Positions 56,582 through 64,000 of a DNA stretch of 64,000 nucleotides are shown here, one piece after another. Each line of letters begins with the position of its first letter. Position 1 is the stretch's first letter. The translations under genes were made by a program, and so were the position numbers. The DNA comes from Pediococcus cellicola (GTDB taxonomy: Bacteria; Bacillota; Bacilli; Lactobacillales; Lactobacillaceae): NCBI RefSeq assembly GCF_001438655.1, contig NZ_JQBR01000010.1, positions 1 to 64,000 of the forward strand, read 5' to 3'. The notes under the pieces are model-generated. The model was not told where the DNA came from. It worked only from the letters and a program-made list of their open reading frames with translations, and searched no databases.

Positions 56582-58380
56582 AGTAGTGCTTCAAATTCAT
56601 TCAAACGTTTTTCAAACATCGCAAATGCATCTTCTAAATAGTCTGTTTTAGTCATATCGACCCCTGCTTTTTTCATCACATTTAATGGAAAATCTGAACT
56701 CCCAGACTTCAGATAATTCAGATATTTTTCACGAGCCTGTGATCGTTGACTAGTCATACCATTTGCTAGGGACGAAGCCGCTGCAAAGCCAGTTGCATAC
56801 TGATAAACATAATAATTATAGTAAAAATGTGGAATTCGTGTCCATTCAGACTTAATTTGCGGATCATTAATCACCGCATCCCCATAGTAACGATGATTCA
56901 GTTTACCATAAAAATCAGACATCATCTCCGCAGTCAAGGCCTCCCCGTTAGCATCTGCTTCATGAATAAACTGTTCAAATTCAGCAAACTGAGTCTGCCG
57001 ATAAACCGTACCCTTGAAGCCATCCAGATAATGATTCAACACATACAGTTTAATCTGGGGATCGTCATACTTATCTAACAAGAATTGTGTTAACAGATTT
57101 TCATTTGTGGTAGATGCAATTTCAGCCACAAAAATGGCATAGTCCCCATACTGATAAGGCTGATTATGAGTCGTGTAATAACTATGCATGCTGTGACCCA
57201 TCTCATGTACCAATGTAAACAAGTTTTCTAAGTCATCTTGCCAGTTCAGAAGCATAAAAGGATTCGTCCCATACACGCCAGAAGAATACGCGCCACTCCG
57301 TTTCCCCTGATTTTCAACAACATCAATCCAGCGGTTGTCAAAAGCTTCTTGAACATGGCTGACATAATCTTCACCTAAAATTTGTAAAGCCTGTTTGGCT
57401 TCTTTTTTTGCCTCGGAATAAGAATAGCTGAGTGGCGACTTTCCCGTGATAGGTGTATATAAATCATACATATGCAATTCTTTTAGATTTAAGATTTTTT
57501 TACGTAAACTGACATAGCGATGCAATAAGTCGAGATGACTATTCACTTCTGAAACTAAATTTGTATAAACCGTTTCGGGAATTGCATTTTGGCTCATTGC
57601 AGCTTGTCGTGCATCTTTAAAGCCACGAATTTGAGCGGTAAAATTATGAACTTTTACTTCACCGGATAGCGTGGCTGCAAACGTATTTCTAAATTGTTCA
57701 TAAACCGCATATAGTTGCTGAAAAGCTTGTTTGCGCACTTCCTGATCAGTTGACTGAAGCAAAGTTGCATACATGCCTTGTGACAACTGAACAGTTTCAC
57801 CTTCTGCATTCTTGACAAATGGAAACTTCAAATCTGAATTATCTAAAATTCCGAATATTTTTGAAGACGAATCGAAAATAGAGCTTGCGCCAGCCAATAA
57901 GGCTTCTTCCTTACTAGACAACACATGATTTTTTCTGAGTTGCAAAACCTCTAAGAAATGTGAATATGGCCTAAGAGCAGCATCTTCGGCCTGAAATTTG
58001 GCTAGTTTTTCTTCTGGAATGGCCAAAATTTCTGGATCAATCCAAGCTAGTTTGGCTGACACATTTGCCACAAAACTAGCAACCTGATCCATTAGGGCTT
58101 GGTTTTTATTATTGACAGTATCCTGATCATTTTTGAGTTCTGCGTACACATAAATGTGTTCTAAATCATTTTGAATTGCCAACTCCAATTGAATCACTTG
58201 AAGTAAACTGTCACTGCTCTCCTGCAATTTTCCTTTGAATTTAAGTACAGAAGAGATTTTGTTTTCTACCTGTTTCATAGCAGCATGAGCTGCAGCATCA
58301 TCTTTGAAAATAGTGGTTAAATCCCAAGTTAAGGCAACTGGGACTTCATCACGTTTAGGTAATTTTTTGATTTCTGTCAT
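56578..58380 (-). CDS. pepF: Oligoendopeptidase F (M3 family)
   Basis: A 600-aa zinc metallopeptidase of usual length. The HExxH zinc motif is HEMGHSMHSYY near residues 388-398, with the third ligand Glu in FVAEIASTTNE downstream. It cleaves peptides of about 7-17 residues in the cytoplasm. Upstream is coiA, 37 bases away. Confidence 0.96.
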   Translation of the reverse strand: MTEIKKLPKRDEVPVALTWDLTTIFKDDAAAHAAMKQVENKISSVLKFKGKLQESSDSLLQVIQLELAIQNDLEHIYVYAELKNDQDTVNNKNQALMDQVASFVANVSAKLAWIDPEILAIPEEKLAKFQAEDAALRPYSHFLEVLQLRKNHVLSSKEEALLAGASSIFDSSSKIFGILDNSDLKFPFVKNAEGETVQLSQGMYATLLQSTDQEVRKQAFQQLYAVYEQFRNTFAATLSGEVKVHNFTAQIRGFKDARQAAMSQNAIPETVYTNLVSEVNSHLDLLHRYVSLRKKILNLKELHMYDLYTPITGKSPLSYSYSEAKKEAKQALQILGEDYVSHVQEAFDNRWIDVVENQGKRSGAYSSGVYGTNPFMLLNWQDDLENLFTLVHEMGHSMHSYYTTHNQPYQYGDYAIFVAEIASTTNENLLTQFLLDKYDDPQIKLYVLNHYLDGFKGTVYRQTQFAEFEQFIHEADANGEALTAEMMSDFYGKLNHRYYGDAVINDPQIKSEWTRIPHFYYNYYVYQYATGFAAASSLANGMTSQRSQAREKYLNYLKSGSSDFPLNVMKKAGVDMTKTDYLEDAFAMFEKRLNEFEALL

Positions 58381-58417
58381 TTAACCTACCTCCTTAAATT
58401 AATCTTACTTTAGCATA

Positions 58418-59527
58418 CTACGCGCAAAAGTGCCGTAGTTTTTCTGATAAATCTGAATACCAATCAGGCTGCTGATTAATACGGTAACCGGCAGCTTCAC
58501 ACGTGATCCATTTCTCAGTTGCCAAGTAGTTCACCAAAAGTTTCACATTCATTTCTGTGCAGATTCGTGAATTTCTTATATTTGGAAATATCAAAGTTGC
58601 ATTTTGGTTTGCTTGTTCAAACCACCGTGAAAAGGTTTGATACGGCAACTTTTTCTTATAATTAGCCCGCAATTGAATTAAAAAGTAAATCTTGATTTCA
58701 AGCGGACTAGCTACACCAGTTGGTAAAGCAAAAAATGAATCATGAATCAGCCAGGGACAACCTGCTAAATTTAAGTGGTGGACATAGCAAAGACGCTGGA
58801 TTTGGCTTAAACGAGAATCGCAATAGCGTCCTAACAAACGTCGTTGTAGCTCTAGAGCTTCTTGATACCGATCTTTATTTTCTTTTTTGGGTACTGGGAG
58901 ATGCCCCAAAAAGAGTTGGTCAAACTTCATTTTAGATGGGACAAAACGATAAACCTGCCAATTTAATTTACCAAATAAGTCTTGGTGAAGGTGATGCCTG
59001 ACTAGAAATTCATCCCTTTTTGGATTATAAAATGACATAAATAGGTGGAGCTTTTTTTGAAAATAGGAAAATTTAGAAACTTGTTCCAAGGTGAGTCTCT
59101 TTTTTAAATACGTTGGTCCCAAAATCCACCAAACTTTATAGCCTTGACTGTGATAGCCCCGTGTACGTTCACATAAGCGTTCAAAAGAAATTGGGCTGCA
59201 TTGAAATTCAATAGCGGTCCAATGATGATGCCAATAAACCAAGATGTCTGGCCTTTGCTTTAGTTTGGGTAGATAGGCTTCTAGCTTAACTGCTAAATGA
59301 TTTTGACGACACCAATCAAAAACCCGTTGTTTTCCAGATAAATGAATTTGTGTTTCGCCCTCACTAAAAACATGACAACCATGTCCGGAAAGATGGGCAA
59401 AATGGGCAATGCGCACTTCCCCTTTCCGTAAAATGACACGTTGACCGCAGCCGGGACAGGTATAATTTTTTTGATGAAGTGCATCGACAGCTAAAACAGC
59501 TTGCCGACAGTCGTTTGCAACAAACAT
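58418..59527 (-). CDS. coiA: Competence protein CoiA
   Basis: 369 aa from the second ATG, which has better spacing to GGGGGG. N-terminal zinc-ribbon-like segment YTCPGCGQRVILRKG (near 20-35), then a nuclease-like core PDILVYWHHHWTAIEFQCSP (near 91-110). CoiA acts with RecA in DNA processing during transformation in streptococci. No comparable late-competence promoter element is recognised upstream. It is part of the conserved mecA-coiA-pepF order. Confidence 0.9.
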   Translation of the reverse strand: MFVANDCRQAVLAVDALHQKNYTCPGCGQRVILRKGEVRIAHFAHLSGHGCHVFSEGETQIHLSGKQRVFDWCRQNHLAVKLEAYLPKLKQRPDILVYWHHHWTAIEFQCSPISFERLCERTRGYHSQGYKVWWILGPTYLKKRLTLEQVSKFSYFQKKLHLFMSFYNPKRDEFLVRHHLHQDLFGKLNWQVYRFVPSKMKFDQLFLGHLPVPKKENKDRYQEALELQRRLLGRYCDSRLSQIQRLCYVHHLNLAGCPWLIHDSFFALPTGVASPLEIKIYFLIQLRANYKKKLPYQTFSRWFEQANQNATLIFPNIRNSRICTEMNVKLLVNYLATEKWITCEAAGYRINQQPDWYSDLSEKLRHFCA

Positions 59528-59576
59528 TTGCATCCCCCCTCATCAAAAAGATACGCAGGAATTTGTTTTAAAATCC

Positions 59577-59611
59577 AAAAAAAAATAGCACCCTGTCAGG
59601 TCCTATTTTTA
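59577..59611 (-). terminator. Terminator-like hairpin upstream of coiA
   Basis: On the minus strand AATAG-GACCTG and CAGGGTG-CTATT form a stem with mismatches, followed by nine T. It lies about 50 bases before coiA and is the second hairpin behind mecA. Confidence 0.65.
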
Positions 59612-59644
59612 AACGCTTTATTATCAGCAATTAGATGCTATCAA

Positions 59645-59673
59645 TATAAAAGCGTGAGAAAAGTCTTCTCACA
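59645..59673 (-). terminator. Rho-independent terminator of mecA
   Basis: On the minus strand GTGAGAA and TTCTCAC pair around GACTT, followed by GCTTTTATA, nine bases after the mecA stop. Confidence 0.75.
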
Positions 59674-59681
59674 TTAAATAC

Positions 59682-60395
59682 CTATGAAAAATAGTGTCTC
59701 GTTAATTCTAACGCACTTTGACTCATGATTTCTTTACCATGCTCATGCAACACATCTGCGGTCACATCCGCACTGTTCGCATACTCATAAGCAACGGCCA
59801 TTTCATCCTTGACCGTTTCAGGACTTGATTCATCTACGAAGAAGATCAAGTCTAAATAGTAATTTCCCTGATATTTAAAAAGATTCGATGCTGCATTTTC
59901 TAGACGCAAAACTCGCGCAATTTCCGGCAAACTCTCGAAATTTGGTAGTTTTAAAACAAATTCCTGCGTATGCGTGTCTGGATCATTTAAATAAGGTTCT
60001 AAGTCTGCGGGACTCGCATCTTTAGTTTTGTCTGCCTTTTTATGATCCTCACCATCATGTTGTACTAACTGATGTTTTATAAACTCTGAAACATCATCTT
60101 CATTATTGATATTAAACGTATTATTATCAGAACTTACTTTTGAATTTCCCTTCATATCAGCATTTTTACTAATAAAAAGCTCTAGTCCATTTCGGTTAGG
60201 TAATACTTGGAAAGTAACGGCATCGTTTTCTTGAAACTGGTGATCCGTATCAACTTCTTGTAAAATACTATAAAAGAAATCTTCTATTTGCTTATGACTA
60301 CCTAATAAATCTAGAACTGTAATACCACGTTCAGTTAAATCATCGTTGCCGATTAAAACTCGAATTGTGTCATCATTTATTCGTTCCATTTCCAT
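59682..60395 (-). CDS. mecA: Adaptor protein MecA
   Basis: 237 aa from the ATG at 60395 that gives MEMERINDDTIRVLIG, the family start. N-terminal substrate domain (residues 1-~85), an acidic linker with DDVSEFIKHQ, and the C-terminal ClpC-binding domain (~125-237, FKYQGNYYLDLIFF). MecA delivers substrates such as ComK to ClpCP and inhibits competence in Bacillus. It follows spxA with a separate ribosome site (GGGGGTG). Confidence 0.93.
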   Translation of the reverse strand: MEMERINDDTIRVLIGNDDLTERGITVLDLLGSHKQIEDFFYSILQEVDTDHQFQENDAVTFQVLPNRNGLELFISKNADMKGNSKVSSDNNTFNINNEDDVSEFIKHQLVQHDGEDHKKADKTKDASPADLEPYLNDPDTHTQEFVLKLPNFESLPEIARVLRLENAASNLFKYQGNYYLDLIFFVDESSPETVKDEMAVAYEYANSADVTADVLHEHGKEIMSQSALELTRHYFS

Positions 60396-60519
60396 TGTTT
60401 GCACCCCCAACCTTTCGTCACATTTTCTGTTGTGAGACACAACAGAACCCAATAAAAAAATTAGATTCATGGATATTATCCCACAAATCTAACTTTTTGC
60501 AATTAACCTGACTTTTATT

Positions 60520-60918
60520 TTACAAATCTGCCAAACGTTGTGCTTCACGAAGCTCATAAGCACGAACATCTCGTGGTAAGAAACGACGAATTTCGTCTTC
60601 GTTATACCCAACTTGTAACCGTTTCTCATCCAAAATAATTGGACGACGTAACAATCCAGGATTCTTTTGAATTAAATCGAAGAGTTTTTGTAAAGGTAAT
60701 TCGTCAAGATTGATATTTAATTTTTGAAATACTTTAGAACGTTTTGAAATGATTTCTTCCGTTCCATTTTCAGTCATTCTTAGAATTGATTTAATCTCAT
60801 CCATTGTCAATGGTTCGGAAAAAATATTGCGTTCTTCAAAAGGAATGTTGTTTTCTTTTAACCAAGCACGTGCTTTTCTGCAAGAAGTACAACTCGGTGA
60901 AGTATATAAAGTAACCAT
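60520..60918 (-). CDS. spxA: Transcriptional regulator Spx
   Basis: 132 aa, ArsC-like fold. The redox switch CxxC is at residues 10-13 ([15 protein letters not shown]) and the [23 protein letters not shown] segment matches Spx (RPI motif). Spx binds the RNA polymerase alpha C-terminal domain and controls the disulfide-stress response; it is degraded by ClpXP with SpxH. GGAGG lies seven bases before the ATG. Confidence 0.96.
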   Translation of the reverse strand: MVTLYTSPSCTSCRKARAWLKENNIPFEERNIFSEPLTMDEIKSILRMTENGTEEIISKRSKVFQKLNINLDELPLQKLFDLIQKNPGLLRRPIILDEKRLQVGYNEDEIRRFLPRDVRAYELREAQRLADL

Positions 60919-61257
60919 ATTTTTTCCTCCTTAGAAAATCGAACCAAATTATGCTTAACGTAAGCAAGTCCAACTTCTTTACAATGACCATTATAACCTG
61001 AATTTAACTTTAAAGCTATAGTTTTTTTAAATTTCTTCTTACTTTTTGTCAATTGTTAATGGACGTTTTTTATATTTTTGTCTATTTATCCTAATCAATA
61101 TAGCAAACTTTCCTAGATAGTTAATTTTCAATTGACCCTTTCTTAATTCATTTCTTATTCAATTCAATCATATTTTATAATATTAAAAAATTATAAAGAT
61201 ATAAAAAATGTCCAAAAAGTTAGTCAAGTTTTACCTATACCAATTAACCAATGTTCC
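60919..61257 (-). promoter_or_regulatory. Long upstream region of spxA with several promoter candidates
   Basis: These 339 AT-rich bases hold no gene. On the minus strand several -35/-10-like pairs are seen: TATAAT in GGTTATAATGG near 60994-60989; TTGACA near 61050 with TAAAAA 17 bases on; TTAACT-16-TATATT near 61120-61095; TTGACT-17-TTATAT near 61230-61205. B. subtilis spx also has several promoters. No terminator for the upstream metallo-hydrolase gene was recognised. Confidence 0.45.
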
Positions 61258-61998
61258 TCAAATTGTCAGTTCCAAAAGCTTTTTTGCATATCGCACATGA
61301 ACATTTGTTCCTGCACTTTGTTTAGCTTCTTCAACCAGTTGTTCTAAATCTCCGGTCTGTGGTAAGTGAGTCAATAACAATTTTTTTGTCTGTGCCAATT
61401 TTGCTAGTTTTCCGGATTCGGCTGAGGTCATGTGCCATTTTTTCCCCGTTTTGTTTGCATAAAAATTTGTATCCGTCATTAATAGGTCAGCTCGACTTGC
61501 AAAATCTGCCAATTCTGAAAAATAAGCTGTATCAGAAGTAAATACCATTACCTTGTCGGAATCCTTTTCCCGGATTCTTACCGCAAAGGCTGGGACCGGA
61601 TGATGTGTTTTAAGAAAAGAAATCTCAAATGGCCCTAAATCAAGTACATCTGCTTCACTATAGCTTTTTCCAATTGTAGCACCTGGCCAGGTTAGCGCTC
61701 CAAAATTTAGTGGATCTTGCGTATGCCCATAGATTGGCAGTAACGTTTGTTTCTTGTCCCCAGACTTCAATTGCCAAAGATATTGCAATACTCCAACATC
61801 CGCAGTGTGATCATGATGATAATGTGTTAACAACACTGCATCCAATTGCAAAGGATCTAAAACTTTTTCAAGGGTTAATAAGGCGTCACTACCGCAATCC
61901 AACAATAGATTGTAATTTTTTGATTGAATTAAATAAGCACTGGTCCCGTCACCATGCCATGGATAGCCACCATAATAACCTAAAACCGTTAATTTCAA
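61258..61998 (-). CDS. Metallo-beta-lactamase-fold hydrolase (YhfI-like)
   Basis: 246 aa from a TTG start after GGAG. The metal motif HYHHDH (LLTHYHHDHTADVG, near residues 59-72) and later LTHLPQTGD and TDTNFYANK fit the MBL fold, close to RNase Z-like and YhfI-type phosphodiesterase groups. It lacks the specific exosite of tRNase Z. The substrate is not predictable. It stands alone. Confidence 0.87.
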   Translation of the reverse strand: MKLTVLGYYGGYPWHGDGTSAYLIQSKNYNLLLDCGSDALLTLEKVLDPLQLDAVLLTHYHHDHTADVGVLQYLWQLKSGDKKQTLLPIYGHTQDPLNFGALTWPGATIGKSYSEADVLDLGPFEISFLKTHHPVPAFAVRIREKDSDKVMVFTSDTAYFSELADFASRADLLMTDTNFYANKTGKKWHMTSAESGKLAKLAQTKKLLLTHLPQTGDLEQLVEEAKQSAGTNVHVRYAKKLLELTI

Positions 61999-62109
61999 TT
62001 TAATTACTCCTTCCAAGCTGCTTTACTCAGCCTATTCTGTTCCGCCACTACCTATAACTTAACATATTTCGGAAAAAGAGGAAAACCTTTTCATAAATTC
62101 ACAGTAACA

Positions 62110-62136
62110 AGGTATAATAAGTTTGTAAACGATTGG
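62110..62136 (+). promoter_or_regulatory. Promoter and ribosome site of the 169-aa unknown gene
   Basis: TATAAT lies near 62113-62118 (GGTATAATAAG) with a poor -35 (TTCATA, 17 bases upstream). GGAGGG lies near 62135-62140, six to seven bases before the ATG at 62147. Confidence 0.55.
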
Positions 62137-62146
62137 AGGGATTCTC

Positions 62147-62656
62147 ATGATCAGTAAAATTTCATCTACTTTTGGCAGTTGGCCTGTTTTAAAACAAATT
62201 GAAAAAAATAACCCAGATCGTCATTTTGTGACCCTATCTAGCACTTCCATTCACAATGATTTACAGTTGCTCGACGTCTCTGGGAGACCTTCTGCTTTTG
62301 CAAATCCACTTACTTATCTCATTCAATTTCACAAAGGTAAATTGGAGTGGAATGGGTTTTACCGTTTTTCATTTATTACGCTCTCGAAAGAAGAAATTAA
62401 GGTATTTGATGCCAAAATCTCACAGCTAACAAATGCTAACCAGTTGCCTATCGGCTTAAACGATCTCTTTGTCCTTCAACCAGAAAAAAGGCCTAATGAA
62501 CGTGTTTTGCTCACAATCTGGCAGTTAGACTCCGACTACGCAATTTGGCGTCGCTCTGCAAGTTATGCACCATTTAAAATATACAGCGATAGTGGTGCTT
62601 ATAACTATCACGATGCTAATTACACCGCCTATCAGCTACACAGTTTAAGTTCATAA
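62147..62656 (+). CDS. Protein of unknown function
   Basis: 169 aa, soluble, no signal peptide or membrane helix. It opens MISKISSTFGSWPVLKQIEK and has several aromatic and basic residues, with SGAYNYHDANYTAY near the end. I do not recognise a family. A clear promoter, GGAGGG and a terminator support a real gene. It is flanked by a metallo-hydrolase and a copper ATPase, both on the other strand; neither suggests a role. Confidence 0.75.
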   Translation: MISKISSTFGSWPVLKQIEKNNPDRHFVTLSSTSIHNDLQLLDVSGRPSAFANPLTYLIQFHKGKLEWNGFYRFSFITLSKEEIKVFDAKISQLTNANQLPIGLNDLFVLQPEKRPNERVLLTIWQLDSDYAIWRRSASYAPFKIYSDSGAYNYHDANYTAYQLHSLSS

Positions 62657-62695
62657 TAAAAGCCCTAGAAATTTTTGATTTCTGGGGCTTTCTTG
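62657..62695. terminator. Bidirectional terminator between the unknown gene and copB
   Basis: AAAGCCCTAGAAAT pairs with ATTTCTGGGGCTTT across TTTTG, with A to the left and TTTCTT to the right. Confidence 0.75.
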
Positions 62696-62700
62696 CGGTG

Positions 62701-64000
62701 CTAATTTTTCAGTTTTAAAGTCATTGCGTTGATGGCAACGACAATCGTGCTCAACGACATAACGATCGCGCCAACCATTGGATCAAGCATAAATCCAATC
62801 GGTGCTAAAACACCAGCGGCCAAAGGAAGGGCAATTAAATTATAACCGGCTCCCCACCATAAGTTTTGCGTCATTTTTCGGCGTGTATTCTTCGCCAATT
62901 CAATAAAACTCACAATATCCATTGGATCGCTTTTTACCAAAACAACATCGGCTGAATCAATTGCCACGTCAGTTCCTGAGCCAATCGCAATCCCCAGGTC
63001 AGCCTTTGCCAAACTAGGTGCATCATTAACGCCATCGCCGACCATCATGACGTGATTCCCCTTTTCTTGATACTCACTAATAATTCGTTGTTTATCTTCC
63101 GGATGTAACTGAGCCTTAAAATTCTTAATTCCCAGTTTTTGTGCCACCACGGCGGCAGTTTGGGCATTATCTCCGGTTAGCATGACAGGCACAATTTTCA
63201 TACGTTTAAAATCATCTATGGCTTGTTTAGCACTTGGCTTAATCTGGTCACCTTCCGCAACCATCCCAATCACATGACTATTTTGCACTAAATAAGCAAT
63301 CGAATTTCCTGCATTTGCCCACTTTTCAAACGCGCTTTGATCAAACGCAATTCCATGTTCACTTAAATAGGTCGCTGAAGCAATCAGATAGGTTATTTCA
63401 TCCACTGTTCCCTGCAAACCGGCACCTGTTATCTGTTGGACATTATTTGCTTGCAACAACTCTAATTTTTTACGTTTGGCTTCATTTAAGATGCCCAATG
63501 CCATTGGATGACTTGATCCGGATTCTAAAGCCGCCATTAACTGGAGAACTCTTGACCCTGTATAATTTGATTGATAACTCTCGTAGTGATTTACTTTGAA
63601 AACACCTTCTGTCAAAGTACCCGTTTTGTCCATTAACACGTAGTTTACTTTTTTAACAGCTTCCATCGCATCCCGATTACGAATCAATAGACCATGATTG
63701 GCTGCTAACGCCGTACTACGAGCTGTAACCAAAGGAATAGCAAGGCCGAGGGCATGAGGACAGGCGATGATTAAAACTGTCACAGCGATTGACAAGCCCA
63801 TTGACACGTTCTCAATCATCAGCCAGGTGATGAAAGATACAATTCCAATGACCAAAGCTGCGTAAAAAAGCCAGCCTGCAACTCGATCTGCCATGTGCTC
63901 AACTCGCGATTTGTTTTGTTGCGCATCGGCCACTAACTTTTGAACCTGGGCTAAATAGCCTGACTTACCAGTTCCAGTGACCTTAAATTCAAAGGTACCT
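62701..64000 (-). CDS. copB: CopB-type P1B ATPase (5' part beyond window)
   Basis: The frame is open to base 64000, so the N-terminus is missing; at least 432 codons are seen. The metal-site motif in helix 6 is CPH (IIACPHALGLAIPLV), typical of the P1B-3/CopB group, as opposed to CPC in CopA. The phosphorylated Asp is in MDKTGTLTEG, the nucleotide-binding HP is in SSHPMALG, and the hinge is GDGVNDAPSLAKAD. Group members export copper or silver. A GTG inside the frame (63933) could be mistaken for a start, but the open frame continues upstream with P-type sequence. Confidence 0.93.
   Translation of the reverse strand, partial: GTFEFKVTGTGKSGYLAQVQKLVADAQQNKSRVEHMADRVAGWLFYAALVIGIVSFITWLMIENVSMGLSIAVTVLIIACPHALGLAIPLVTARSTALAANHGLLIRNRDAMEAVKKVNYVLMDKTGTLTEGVFKVNHYESYQSNYTGSRVLQLMAALESGSSHPMALGILNEAKRKKLELLQANNVQQITGAGLQGTVDEITYLIASATYLSEHGIAFDQSAFEKWANAGNSIAYLVQNSHVIGMVAEGDQIKPSAKQAIDDFKRMKIVPVMLTGDNAQTAAVVAQKLGIKNFKAQLHPEDKQRIISEYQEKGNHVMMVGDGVNDAPSLAKADLGIAIGSGTDVAIDSADVVLVKSDPMDIVSFIELAKNTRRKMTQNLWWGAGYNLIALPLAAGVLAPIGFMLDPMVGAIVMSLSTIVVAINAMTLKLKN

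Noticed and set aside
58418-59600. Streptococcal-type cin-box upstream of coiA
   Set aside because: The nearest string (TGCGTATC) differs too much from TACGAATA to call.
63901-63933. GTG at 63933 as start of the P-type ATPase
   Set aside because: The frame continues open to the window edge with family-like sequence, so this is an internal codon.

Overview
The window is a 64 kb piece of Bacillota core chromosome, most likely from a member of Lactobacillaceae. The pointers are moderate-to-low GC, strong GGAGG ribosome sites with many TTG starts, the mraZ-to-divIVA division cluster with a T-box ileS behind it, RpoY (RNA polymerase epsilon), SpxA/MecA/SpxH, a DUF4044 microprotein and a KxYKxGKxW-type mucus adhesin. 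The genus cannot be fixed from the sequence alone. Most genes are on the minus strand. No rRNA, tRNA, CRISPR array, insertion sequence or prophage was seen.

Layout. 1-5150: the first ~1716 codons of a giant surface adhesin whose C-terminus lies outside the window. 5587-8562: UPF0223 protein, SuhB-type phosphatase and the ribosome GTPase TypA/BipA as one minus-strand unit. 8697-10203: peptide deformylase, a membrane-anchored unknown and rpoY. 10328-11728: a secreted LysM-NlpC/P60 wall hydrolase with a WalR-like site far upstream. 12198-15820: the fructose operon fruR-fruK-fruA. 15920-18110: AI-2E family permease and PRPP synthetase. 18185-23290: RecD2 helicase, TPR protein, phosphoglycerate-mutase-like phosphatase and the tRNA thiolase MnmA. 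23571-26896: DUF1831 protein, cysteine desulfurase (likely sulfur donor for MnmA), MTA/SAH nucleosidase, small tail-anchored protein, Nudix hydrolase and cold-shock protein. 27089-30142: ileS with an isoleucine T-box leader.

30143-43848 is the full division/cell-wall (dcw) cluster, transcribed mraZ-rsmH-ftsL-pbp2B-mraY-murD-murG-divIB-ftsA-ftsZ-sepF-yggT-ylmH-divIVA. Three GTGGTA repeats with an exact 10-bp period over the mraZ promoter look like the MraZ operator. 44172-50000: a 39-aa DUF4044 protein, FtsK/SpoIIIE, the RNA methyltransferases TrmL and RlmA with a compact two-hairpin RNA between them, a second AI-2E permease and an orphan sorbitol-EIIA-like protein without the phosphorylation histidine. 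50065-51756: lactonase and CutC on the plus strand. 51885-60918 is the conserved Bacillota stress/competence block mgtE, rluD-like, nadK, relQ, spxH, pepF, coiA, mecA, spxA. 61258-64000: metallo-beta-lactamase-fold protein, an unrecognised 169-aa protein and the C-terminal part of a CopB-type P1B ATPase.

No large unknown system such as a defence island or biosynthetic cluster is visible. The observations most worth following are the RNA between rlmA and trmL, the MraZ and WalR operator candidates, the domain architecture of the adhesin, the histidine-less EIIA-Gut protein and SpxH with a degenerate CxxC.
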